Source: an uncultured Lachnospiraceae bacterium
GTDB taxonomy: Bacteria > Bacillota > Clostridia > Lachnospirales > Lachnospiraceae
NCBI GenBank assembly: GCA_900550235.1
Contig: URRQ01000038.1
Span: 1 to 20,371, forward strand
Reading direction: 5' to 3'
Length of the DNA stretch: 20,371 nt
In this document: piece after piece, positions 6,492-14,311 of the stretch
How positions within the stretch are numbered: the stretch's first letter is position 1
How the letters are laid out: every line of letters starts with the position of its first letter
Position numbers and translations under genes: made by a program
Notes under the pieces: model-generated
Database searches by the model: none
Seen by the model: the letters and a program-made list of their open reading frames with translations, nothing else
What the model was told of the DNA's origin: nothing

Positions 6492-9400
6492 GACAAGTTT
6501 CAAGCTGAAAGGTGTAGAATCTGTAAAAGTATCTGAACAAAGTAACGTTGCAGATTTGATTTTTGAAGGAGGAGTGCAGGGAAGAATTACATTCCTCGAG
6601 GAAAATATTTTCCGTTATGATGTAGATCTGGCAGGTGAGTTCGCAGCTTATGCGACTCCAAGAGATGAAGCGCACACCGCAAAAATCCAACAAAGACCGG
6701 ATGAGTCATCCGAATATATAAAGCCTGAGGTGCAGGTGCTGTGGAAAGATGATACGTTCTCCGTATTGTGTGGGGAAACGTCGGTCACATGGGATAAACA
6801 TACAGGCAGAATGAGTGTATATGTGCATGGAAGACCGGTTATGGAAGAGATGAAAGCTCTTATAATCGAGGATGGGGAAACTATACAGACTCTGAAAAAA
6901 CAGCCGGGAGAAGACTTTTTTGGTGGTGGAACACAAAACGGTCGTTTTGTGCATACAGGAAAGAAGATTCGGATCGTCAATGAAAGCGCATGGATGGACG
7001 GCGGCGTGGCATCACCGAATCCGTTCTATTACACAACAAACGGATACGGTGTACTTTATAATACATTTTCAGACGGATTCTATGATTTCGGTGAGGAAAC
7101 AAGCGATGCTGTAAAAGTAGTACATAAGGAAAACAAATTGAGCGCGTATTACTTTGTGACAGACAAGACTTGCGGTCGTGAAGTGGTGCAGGAGCTTTTG
7201 AAAGCGTATTATCATGTCACAGGAAACCCGCTTCTTCTTCCGGAATACGGATTCTATGAAGGACATTTGAATTGCTATAACCGTGATGCGTGGTCAGAAG
7301 AATCCGGTGATAAGGCTTGGAATGTGAAGGGCAATAAAGCGTACGACAGCGAGGGTGTGACACATTATGAAAGTGGTATGGCAACGGGATATCGTTTGCC
7401 GGAAGGGGCGCACTCCGAGTCATTAAATGGTGAGAAGCCATATGTAAGAACGGAGAATTATCCAGAATCCGTAGATACTCCATATGAATTTTCTGCAAGA
7501 GCAGTATTAGATGAGTATGTGAAATACGATATGCCGCTAGGATATTTTCTCCCGAATGACGGATATGGCGGAGGATACGGACAGAACGGTTATTATGTAC
7601 AAGGTGGCGTCAATGAAGACGGCACAAGTACGCCGGAGCGTATCGAAGCGGTAGATGCCAATGTGGAAAACTTTGCACAATTCACACAGTATGCCAATGG
7701 AAAAGGTGTGGCGTCCGGTCTATGGACAGAGAGTAATCTGGCTCCGGATTCTAACAATGAGACATACTGGCATCTGCTTCGTGATTTCCAAAAAGAAGTA
7801 ACAATTGGCGGAGCAACAACATTAAAAACTGACGTTGCCTGGGTTGGACCGGGATATTCCTTCCAACTAAACGGTGTGAAAACAGCCTACGATATTGTAA
7901 CGATGAAAGAAAACTTCCGTCCGAATATCATTTCTTTGGACGGATGGGCAGGCTCCCAGCGCTTTAACAGTGTATGGAGCGGCGATCAGACGGGAGGTAA
8001 CTGGGAGTATATCCGTTTCCATATCCCGACTTATATCGGAAGCTCCTTAAGTGGTAATCCAAATATCGGAAGCGATATGGATGGTATTTTTGGTGGACGC
8101 GCGCTTATTGCAACCCGTGATTATCAATGGAAATCTTTTACACCGCAGATGCTGAATATGGATGGATGGGGAAGTTATATGAAAGCTCCGTTTACATTTG
8201 GAGATCCGTATACAGGAATCAATCGTATGTACATGAAGATGAAAGCGCAGTTGATGCCATATATTTATACATGTGCGGCTGCAGCTTCCAATATTGATAC
8301 AGGAAACAATGATACAGGTCTTCCGATGGTAAGAGCGATGTTCTTGGAATATCCGCAGGACGATTATGCGTACACAAGACAGATGCAGTATCAGTTTATG
8401 TTCGGTAAGAGCATTCTCGTAGCCCCGATCTACTGTGATGTGGCAGGGGACGAGATGGGTAATGATGTAAGAAACGGTATCTATCTTCCGGATGAGAACG
8501 AAATCTGGATTGATTACTTAACCGGAGAAAAATATGCCGGAGGACAGGTTCTCAATAACTTCAAAGCGCCGCTTTGGAAGCTTCCGGTATTCGTGAAAAA
8601 CGGTGCGATCCTTCCGATGTATGAAGAAAATAATACGCCGGATCATGTGGATAAAAAGAACAGAATTGTAGAGTTCTGGCCATGCGGTCATAGTGAATTC
8701 TGCACCTATGAAGATGACGGAAAATACGTTCAGAATCAGACAGAAGAGGATGAAGCATACGGAGTCATCGACCATGTTTCCTATGGAGACTTTGTTTCTA
8801 CAACGTATACTTCAGAGGAAAAAGACGGAGTAGCTGTTCTGACAGCAGAGCAATCTTCCGGTACTTATGAAGAATATGAACCGGAGAGAAGTACGACATT
8901 TATTGTGCATCTTTCGGAAAAACCATCAGGAATTTTTGCAAAGAATGGAGAGAACAGTTTGAATGTACGTGAGGCTCAAACAAAAGAAGAGTTTGATGCT
9001 TTTGTACCGGAGGCAAACGAGGCAGTTTATTTTTACGATGCGGCTCCGAAGCTTCATACTTATGCAACGGAAGAAGAGATAAAACTTCAGGAGATGACAG
9101 CGCATGTAAATGTAGCTCCGAAACTTTATGTGAAACTTGCCAAGGTAGATGGAGCGAAAGAAAGACAGTCTGTAGAGATTCAAGGATATGTCAATGCATT
9201 TGTCCGTTCAGAAGAGAAAGTGAATGAGAAACTTGAAGTTCCGACACTTTGTGTACCGGAAGAGAAGAAGACACCGGCAAGCTTGTGGCTTGAGTGGACA
9301 AGTGTAGAAGGAGCGGCTTCTTACGAAATGCTTGTAGATGGCAGATTCTACACGATGGGAGATGCTTTAACTTTCCTTCATGATGAACTGGAATACGAAT

Positions 9401-10545
9401 CAACACATACATACTGTGTGCGTGCAAGAAATATGGAAGGATATTCCGAGTGGAGTGAAGAACTTACTGTTGAAACACTTCTTGATCCGTGGAGAAATGA
9501 AGTTGGAGCGCTTGGAACAATTACATTTACGGGAGATGATGAAGCCGGTGCATTAAGATATGCAACAGACCACAGCTACAAAGGATTGTTCTTCTGTACG
9601 GATGATGTGATAAAAGGAGAAATTCCATTTATTTATGACTTTGGCGCTATCTATGAACTGGATAAATTTGAATATTATCCGCGTGATAATTATGGAAGTG
9701 GTACTGTTCAGAAGATGAACGTTTATTCAAGTTTGGATGGAAAGAACTGGAAATTAGAATGGAATGGAGAGGAAGCAGAAGAGTGGACTTATAACAAAGA
9801 GTTAGAAGTGGAAGAAAATGCAAAAGTCATTTCTCTCGCTGGTGTAAGCGCACGATATCTGAAGCTGGTTGTTGTACAGTCCATTCGCAACTGGTTTGCA
9901 GCACATGAGCTTCCGGTTTATAAGAAAGATGGAGCGAGACCATTTGCAGTCGGAAGTACGAACAAGAACGAGACGGTATCAGCCGGTGATTATACAAACA
10001 TGAAGAACTACTTGGGAACTTCTGTAAAGGACGGTTCTAACTTTGTGGATCAGATCCAGAAACGTTGTGGTGATATCAATATGAACGGTATTTATGATGT
10101 CTACGACTATACATATACGATGTTCAACTTAGATGGCGGAACAAAACAGACAGGAGCTGTAGCAGGAAGTATTTCGCTTGTGCCGGATAAAGAAGTGGTA
10201 AAAGCAGGAGAGACCTTTACATTTGCTGTTTCTGCAAAAGAGGCAGAGAATTTGAATGCCTTTGGTAAGGTATTACACTATGATCCGTCTAGATTGGAAT
10301 TCGTATCGATCGAACAGGAAACTGTAGTAGAATCTATGGAAAACTTAACAGTTAACAAACGTTATGAAGATCAGACAGCATATCTGAATCTTGCATTTGC
10401 CAATAGAGGAGATCAGAAACTCTATAGTGGAAGTGATAGATTGGCAGTCATTACAATGAAAGCTCTTATGGACATAAAACCTGCAGAAGAGATGGAATGC
10501 GAAGGAATTTGGTTGATCGGACCGGAGTTTGACGTTGTAGATTAA
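6478..10545 (+). CDS. multidomain GH31 glycosidase, probable alpha-N-acetylgalactosaminidase
   Basis: This 1355-residue enzyme has a GH31 N-terminal beta domain (about 1-245), a catalytic barrel (about 246-600) and C-terminal beta domains. These are followed by an FN3 module (about 920-1003), a CBM32/F5-8C module (about 1005-1150), a single dockerin-like calcium loop (1198-1210, Asp/Asn at 1199, 1201, 1203, 1207, 1210) and a cohesin-like domain (about 1224-1355). Asp452 in LKTDVAW is the expected nucleophile and Asp503 in WSGDQTGGNW the acid/base. The motif context and the FN3-CBM32 tail resemble the Enterococcus faecalis GH31 alpha-GalNAcase (recalled resemblance, not a search), which releases GalNAc from mucin-type O-glycans. 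No signal peptide is present: the first residues are MNESKTSFKLKG, and the upstream sequence codes for the ATPase. GH31 membership is near certain and GalNAc specificity is moderate. Confidence 0.88.
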   Translation: MNESKTSFKLKGVESVKVSEQSNVADLIFEGGVQGRITFLEENIFRYDVDLAGEFAAYATPRDEAHTAKIQQRPDESSEYIKPEVQVLWKDDTFSVLCGETSVTWDKHTGRMSVYVHGRPVMEEMKALIIEDGETIQTLKKQPGEDFFGGGTQNGRFVHTGKKIRIVNESAWMDGGVASPNPFYYTTNGYGVLYNTFSDGFYDFGEETSDAVKVVHKENKLSAYYFVTDKTCGREVVQELLKAYYHVTGNPLLLPEYGFYEGHLNCYNRDAWSEESGDKAWNVKGNKAYDSEGVTHYESGMATGYRLPEGAHSESLNGEKPYVRTENYPESVDTPYEFSARAVLDEYVKYDMPLGYFLPNDGYGGGYGQNGYYVQGGVNEDGTSTPERIEAVDANVENFAQFTQYANGKGVASGLWTESNLAPDSNNETYWHLLRDFQKEVTIGGATTLKTDVAWVGPGYSFQLNGVKTAYDIVTMKENFRPNIISLDGWAGSQRFNSVWSGDQTGGNWEYIRFHIPTYIGSSLSGNPNIGSDMDGIFGGRALIATRDYQWKSFTPQMLNMDGWGSYMKAPFTFGDPYTGINRMYMKMKAQLMPYIYTCAAAASNIDTGNNDTGLPMVRAMFLEYPQDDYAYTRQMQYQFMFGKSILVAPIYCDVAGDEMGNDVRNGIYLPDENEIWIDYLTGEKYAGGQVLNNFKAPLWKLPVFVKNGAILPMYEENNTPDHVDKKNRIVEFWPCGHSEFCTYEDDGKYVQNQTEEDEAYGVIDHVSYGDFVSTTYTSEEKDGVAVLTAEQSSGTYEEYEPERSTTFIVHLSEKPSGIFAKNGENSLNVREAQTKEEFDAFVPEANEAVYFYDAAPKLHTYATEEEIKLQEMTAHVNVAPKLYVKLAKVDGAKERQSVEIQGYVNAFVRSEEKVNEKLEVPTLCVPEEKKTPASLWLEWTSVEGAASYEMLVDGRFYTMGDALTFLHDELEYESTHTYCVRARNMEGYSEWSEELTVETLLDPWRNEVGALGTITFTGDDEAGALRYATDHSYKGLFFCTDDVIKGEIPFIYDFGAIYELDKFEYYPRDNYGSGTVQKMNVYSSLDGKNWKLEWNGEEAEEWTYNKELEVEENAKVISLAGVSARYLKLVVVQSIRNWFAAHELPVYKKDGARPFAVGSTNKNETVSAGDYTNMKNYLGTSVKDGSNFVDQIQKRCGDINMNGIYDVYDYTYTMFNLDGGTKQTGAVAGSISLVPDKEVVKAGETFTFAVSAKEAENLNAFGKVLHYDPSRLEFVSIEQETVVESMENLTVNKRYEDQTAYLNLAFANRGDQKLYSGSDRLAVITMKALMDIKPAEEMECEGIWLIGPEFDVVD

Positions 10546-10555
10546 AGAGAAAAGG

Positions 10556-10599
10556 AGAAGTAGGAAGAGATGGAAAAGAATCTGTCGCTTCCTACTTTT
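10556..10599 (+). terminator. probable terminator after the GH31 gene
   Basis: AAGTAGGAAG (10558-10567) pairs with CTTCCTACTT (10588-10597), extendable by two weaker pairs, around a 20-base loop, and runs into TTTTATT. It lies 11 bases after the GH31 stop and is the first terminator-like structure seen after the peptide gene, so it is the likely end of a transcript of up to about 10.5 kb. Confidence 0.6.
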
Positions 10600-10640
10600 A
10601 TTGGGGACGTAGTAAAGTTGTATTTTACTACGTCCCCAAT
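10600..10640. repeat. perfect 17-bp REP-like palindrome
   Basis: ATTGGGGACGTAGTAAA (10600-10616) and TTTACTACGTCCCCAAT (10624-10640) are perfect inverted copies around GTTGTAT. GGGGACG-type palindromes recur in many Firmicutes intergenic regions and look like REP elements mobilised by IS200-like REP-associated tyrosine transposases (general knowledge, not searched here). It directly abuts the terminator hairpin and could back it up, though no good U-run follows. Confidence 0.6.
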
Positions 10641-10669
10641 TGTGTTTATGTGAAATTTTTAATTTTGAA

Positions 10670-10698
10670 TTGCATATTTTATGTGCTCATGTTATACT
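10670..10698 (+). promoter_or_regulatory. sigma-A-type promoter of the Rpn-family gene
   Basis: TTGCAT (10670-10675) and TATACT (10693-10698) are 17 bases apart, with a TG one base before the -10 (extended -10). Start of transcription should be near 10705, giving an untranslated leader of about 168 bases. The 327-base gap between the GH31 and Rpn genes otherwise holds the two hairpins, this promoter, the palindrome at 10744-10759 and the AGGAGG ribosome site (10861-10866). Confidence 0.7.
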
Positions 10699-10743
10699 GA
10701 CAAAACAAATCAAGATTTCTAAAATTCTTTTTTCTAAAGTATC

Positions 10744-10759
10744 TGTGACAATCGTCACA
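10744..10759. promoter_or_regulatory. Crp/Fnr-type palindrome or leader hairpin
   Basis: TGTGACAATCGTCACA fits the TGTGA-N6-TCACA pattern bound by Crp/Fnr-family regulators. It lies about 40 bases downstream of the predicted transcription start, a position that would favour repression. As RNA it would also make a 6-bp stem with an AAUC loop, so it could act in the leader instead. Confidence 0.4.
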
Positions 10760-10872
10760 ATGAAAATCAGATTTGTAAATACATAAGGAAAGCCGGTGGT
10801 GTCGATGGGAGTAAAATCTTCTTATTTTGTTGCCTGAAAAAGAATCATTTGTTAGAATAAAGGAGGAACTTT

Positions 10873-11793
10873 ATGGATGATTATAAATTGAATACGAAGT
10901 ATAAAGACCGTTTATTCCGCCTTATCTTTCATGACAAGAAGGAGCTATTGGAACTGTACAATGCGGTCAATGAAAGCCACTATACGAATCCGGATGAGTT
11001 GGAGATTACGACGATCGAGGATGTGGTGTATATGGGGATGCGAAACGACTTGTCGTTTATTATCGGAGACGAAATGAGCCTCTATGAACATCAGAGTACT
11101 TTTAGTCCGAACCTTCCATTGAGAGGATTATTTTATTTCTCTTCAGTGTATCGAGCTTATATTGAGCCAGTAAAGAAGAAGTTATACTTAAACTCTGCCT
11201 TATTAGTCCCGTTTCCGCAGTACATTGTATTTTACAACGGGATGGAAGAACAGCCGGAACGGCAGGAATTGAAGTTGAGCAGCCTTTTCGTTGGAAACGG
11301 AAAGGGGAAAACTCCGTCATTGGAATGTACGGCGCTTGTGCTGAATGTGAATTATGGGCACAATAAAGAATTGATGGAACGGTGCAAGACTTTAAAGGAG
11401 TATGCCCAGTTTGTCGCGATCATCCGTAGAAATCTTGCAGAAGGAATCCATCATCAGGAGGCAGTCGAGAGAGCGGTAGATGAATGCATTCGGAATAATA
11501 TTCTTGTAAAGATACTTCGTAAGAATCGGGGTGAGATTGTGGACAGTATTTTGACAGAATGGGATGAAGATGAATTCCGAGAGTTTTTGAAAGAGGAATC
11601 TTGGAAAAAAGGTTGTGAGATTGGAGAAAAACTCGGTGAAAAACGTGGAGAAGAACGCGGAAAGATTATGGGAGCGGTCCAAATTTGTAAGAAATTAGGT
11701 CTTTCAGAAGAGGAAGCAATTCGGAACTTAGAGGAAGAGTACTCTTTGGGAGAAAAGGAAGCAAAACGATATATAGAAGAATATTATAAGTAA
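10873..11793 (+). CDS. Rpn-family PD-(D/E)XK nuclease/transposase-like protein
   Basis: This 306-residue protein resembles the Rpn (recombination-promoting nuclease/putative transposase) group that is abundant in Lachnospiraceae. The N-terminus has KYKDRLFRLIF. A PD-(D/E)XK-like core follows with Asp59 (MRNDLSF) and Glu72-His-Gln74 (LYEHQS), spaced as expected for the metal-binding acid and the ExQ variant. The last 70 residues are charged and helical, with GEKLGEKRGEERGK, a tail typical of these proteins. It should be cytoplasmic. E. coli relatives cut DNA and raise recombination; the role here is unproven. It has its own promoter and an AGGAGG site 6 bases before ATG, and a hairpin terminator follows. 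No transposon ends are visible, so it is listed as an ordinary gene. Confidence 0.75.
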   Translation: MDDYKLNTKYKDRLFRLIFHDKKELLELYNAVNESHYTNPDELEITTIEDVVYMGMRNDLSFIIGDEMSLYEHQSTFSPNLPLRGLFYFSSVYRAYIEPVKKKLYLNSALLVPFPQYIVFYNGMEEQPERQELKLSSLFVGNGKGKTPSLECTALVLNVNYGHNKELMERCKTLKEYAQFVAIIRRNLAEGIHHQEAVERAVDECIRNNILVKILRKNRGEIVDSILTEWDEDEFREFLKEESWKKGCEIGEKLGEKRGEERGKIMGAVQICKKLGLSEEEAIRNLEEEYSLGEKEAKRYIEEYYK

Positions 11794-11799
11794 GAGAAA

Positions 11800-11833
11800 A
11801 GGAGAATCTTCCTGTTGATGGGAAAATTCTCCT
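11800..11833. terminator. bidirectional terminator between convergent genes
   Basis: AGGAGAATCTTCC (11800-11812) pairs with GGAAAATTCTCCT (11821-11833) with one mismatch and an 8-base loop. The plus strand continues AAAATTTTGTATATTTT, and the minus strand continues TTTTCTCTTAC. It can therefore end both the Rpn gene and the convergent YesL-like gene. Confidence 0.65.
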
Positions 11834-11848
11834 AAAATTTTGTATATT

Positions 11849-12502
11849 TTATTCGTTATATTCCGGAACGGGTTCTTGCTCCGGTTCATATTTCTTGAAA
11901 ATGCGGTCAAATATAATGCAGGCTGTCAGAGTCACGACTGAGAAACCACAGATGGTTGCAACAGCAATTACTAATGCAAGTGTTTTTACATTCCATGTAG
12001 CAAGGAAGAAAATCAAGCTGTACATTACAACAAGTATGATACTGAAAGGAAGATGTCCGATCGTCATAAAAAGAGCGTTTTTAATGGCTTGGCGAATTGT
12101 ACATTTAAAATGTGCAATGATCGGGAAGACATAGATAAACATACTAAACAATATTGTCGTTACAGCTCCTAATGCGACTTTTACGTAACCAAAGAATGGA
12201 ATATCTACAGCGTTTAAAATGGTGTAATCCATATTGATAAAAATAAAAAGCAGGATGGAAATAATCCAAAGTATAGTTCCTTGCTTGAAATTTTGACGAA
12301 ATGCTTTCCAAAATCCTTGCCACATGTAGGATTCTTGACCACGCACAATTTTTAGACAAACAGAGTGTAGAGCGCTTATGGAAGCGCCGATTGTGACAAT
12401 CGGAATGCAGGATAACATAAAAATTAAGTTTAGGATGATTAAATCGGAAACCCGGAATAGAAATTGCATAAAAGGATTGTCAAGATTAAATAAGCGGTTC
12501 AT
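11849..12502 (-). CDS. YesL/DUF624-family membrane protein
   Basis: This 217-residue protein begins MNRLFNLDNPFMQF and has about five hydrophobic segments, with the conserved-looking SCIPIVTIGASISALHSV after the first, which is characteristic of the YesL/DUF624 family. Family members are often encoded beside carbohydrate-uptake and degradation genes, but their molecular role is not established. The tail is short, acidic and proline-rich (YEPEQEPVPEYNE). AGGAAGGA (12509-12516 on the minus strand) lies 6 bases before the ATG. It diverges from the membrane-anchored protein starting at 12666, with which it shares a 163-base control region. Confidence 0.8.
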   Translation of the reverse strand: MNRLFNLDNPFMQFLFRVSDLIILNLIFMLSCIPIVTIGASISALHSVCLKIVRGQESYMWQGFWKAFRQNFKQGTILWIISILLFIFINMDYTILNAVDIPFFGYVKVALGAVTTILFSMFIYVFPIIAHFKCTIRQAIKNALFMTIGHLPFSIILVVMYSLIFFLATWNVKTLALVIAVATICGFSVVTLTACIIFDRIFKKYEPEQEPVPEYNE

Positions 12503-12536
12503 AATATGTCCTTCCTAATAGTTTATATTTTCTTTA

Positions 12537-12576
12537 TTGTAAATATTTGTAGGTTTCTATTATAATATATAGAAAC
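12537..12576 (+). promoter_or_regulatory. promoter overlapped by a 24-bp palindrome in a divergent region
   Basis: GTTTCTAT (12553-12560) and ATAGAAAC (12569-12576) are perfect inverted arms around TATAATAT. The centre contains TATAAT on the plus strand (12561-12566), with TTGTAA 18 bases upstream (12537-12542), and also TATAAT on the minus strand (12564-12559). A protein bound here would cover the -10 of the plus gene and probably that of the YesL-like gene. Both roles are inferred from sequence symmetry. Confidence 0.5.
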
Positions 12577-12665
12577 AATTAAAAAATAGTATACAGAAAA
12601 TTATGGACAAAAGCAATGAATCTGAATGACTTCATAAAAATTTAATCAACGAAAGGATACAGAAT

Positions 12666-13265
12666 ATGAGAGAAAAAATGCGAGGAATGACGCTTCTACA
12701 GAAGATAGATTACTTATGGACATATTATAAAATATGGTTGCTTGTACCGGTGGGAATAGGGATTGTCATTTACATGGGCTGTTCTATTTATAGAACTAAA
12801 ACAGAACATATATTAGTCAATGCGGTTGTAGTCGGTTCTACATTGCGAAGTACAGAAGAATTAAGTCAGGATGTGAAAGAGTATATGGGAGAAGATGGAA
12901 GGCATGATGTTGTGACTTTGCAGACGAATATTCCGGATGACAATATGGGACAGACTTCTATGGTTGCGCTATCAACAGTTGTTGGTGCAGAGACTGTTGA
13001 TGTGATTGCTTGTCCGGGAAAAGTATACGAACACTTTAGCAGTCAAGGTGGATTTGAAGATATGAGTAAATTGTTTGGAGAAACTGGACAGAAAGAAGGT
13101 CTTGAATTGACGGAAAAGAGAGATGCTTTGAAAATTACAGATTCTAAGTTTCTACAGGAAAAACTGGGAACTCCATACAAAGAAGTGTACATCGGTGTAT
13201 TTATAAATGCTCCGCACGAAAAAGGAGCGGATCAATTTGTACAATATGTTTTGGAAAAACTGTAA
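12666..13265 (+). CDS. membrane-anchored protein of unknown function
   Basis: I do not recognise this 199-residue protein. A cytoplasmic N-terminus of about 23 residues (basic at first, MREKMRG) is followed by one hydrophobic segment (about 24-42, WLLVPVGIGIVIYMG). The remaining 155 residues would lie outside the membrane, mixed alpha/beta, with no catalytic motif I can name; a VDVIACPGK segment faintly recalls periplasmic-binding-like folds. It has an AAAGGATAC ribosome site and a long leader (about 90 bases). The divergent arrangement with the YesL-like gene suggests that the two work together at the membrane. Confidence 0.65.
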   Translation: MREKMRGMTLLQKIDYLWTYYKIWLLVPVGIGIVIYMGCSIYRTKTEHILVNAVVVGSTLRSTEELSQDVKEYMGEDGRHDVVTLQTNIPDDNMGQTSMVALSTVVGAETVDVIACPGKVYEHFSSQGGFEDMSKLFGETGQKEGLELTEKRDALKITDSKFLQEKLGTPYKEVYIGVFINAPHEKGADQFVQYVLEKL

Positions 13266-13384
13266 AGAAAAGCAGATTGTGCAAACATATAATTTAATCT
13301 AATAAAGATTTTTCTGACAAAATGGTATAGAATAAGATTAATGAAAGAAACGTCATAAAAAGTATGAAAGTGGAGGAAAAAACT

Positions 13385-14311
13385 ATGAAAAAACCAGTAC
13401 TTGTGATTATGGCAGCAGGAATGGGAAGTCGTTACGGTGGATTAAAACAGATTGACCCGGTAGATGAACAGGGACATATCATTATGGACTTTTCCATTTT
13501 TGATGCAAAGAGAGCAGGATTTGAAAAAGTTGTTTTCATTATCAAGCATGAGAATGAAGCGGATTTCAAAGAAGCAGTAGGAAATCGTATGGAAAAGATC
13601 ATGGATGTAGAGTATGCTTTCCAGGATATGAACAATATTCCGGAGGGATTTGAAGTGCCGGAAGGACGTGTAAAACCATGGGGAACTGCACATGCAGTAT
13701 TAAGTGCGATTGACTGTATCGATGGACCGTTTGCCGTAATTAATGCTGATGATTATTATGGAAGAGGCGCTTTTGAGACAATTTACAATTATCTTTCCAC
13801 TCATGAAGATGATGAGAAATACCGTTATACAATGGTAGGATATGAACTTAGAAATACGGTAACAGATAATGGACACGTAGCACGTGGTATCTGTAGTGTT
13901 AACGAGAATGGAGAACTTGTATCTATTCACGAGAGAACACGTATTGAGAAAAAAGAAGATGGAATCGCATTTACAGAAGATGATGGACAGACATGGACAT
14001 ATGTTCCGGGAGAGACGCTTGTATCTATGAATATGTGGGGATTCACAAGAAGTATTCTGGAAGAGATCAAAGCAGGTTTCCCTGCCTTTCTTGAAAAGGG
14101 ATTACAGGAAAACCCGATGAAATGTGAATACTTCCTTCCGACAGTTGTAAACGATCTTCAGGAAGCAGGAAAAGCAGAAGTTACAGTTCTTTCTTCAAAA
14201 GATAAGTGGTATGGTGTTACATATAAAGAAGATAAGCCGGTTGTAGTAGCTGCGATCAAAGAAATGAAAGAGGCAGGATTATATCCTGAGAATTTATGGG
14301 GTGACAAATAA
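13385..14311 (+). CDS. sugar-1-phosphate nucleotidyltransferase
   Basis: This 308-residue cytoplasmic enzyme should join a hexose-1-phosphate to UTP. The N-terminus VLVIMAAGMGSRYGGLKQ is the nucleotide-binding loop (residues 5-21), and the stretch PFAVINADDYYG holds the metal-binding acid. I chose ATG 13385 because GGAGG (13372-13376) is 8 bases before it; an upstream ATG at 13364 would add seven residues but has no ribosome site. The stop codon shares one base with the ATG of the N-acetylhexosamine kinase gene. This pairing points to UDP-GlcNAc or UDP-GalNAc formation in a lacto-/galacto-N-biose type pathway and not to a general UDP-glucose supply, though glucose-1-P cannot be excluded from sequence alone. 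Confidence 0.82.
   Translation: MKKPVLVIMAAGMGSRYGGLKQIDPVDEQGHIIMDFSIFDAKRAGFEKVVFIIKHENEADFKEAVGNRMEKIMDVEYAFQDMNNIPEGFEVPEGRVKPWGTAHAVLSAIDCIDGPFAVINADDYYGRGAFETIYNYLSTHEDDEKYRYTMVGYELRNTVTDNGHVARGICSVNENGELVSIHERTRIEKKEDGIAFTEDDGQTWTYVPGETLVSMNMWGFTRSILEEIKAGFPAFLEKGLQENPMKCEYFLPTVVNDLQEAGKAEVTVLSSKDKWYGVTYKEDKPVVVAAIKEMKEAGLYPENLWGDK

Noticed and set aside
10806..10839. Short leader-peptide-like ORF before the Rpn gene
   Set aside because: It codes for about 10 residues (MGVKSSYFVA) with no amino-acid run or linked attenuator hairpin.
13266..13384. Promoter for the sugar-nucleotide operon (CTGACA, TATAAT and TAGAAT hexamers)
   Set aside because: No -35/-10 pair has acceptable spacing; a promoter is expected here but I cannot place it.
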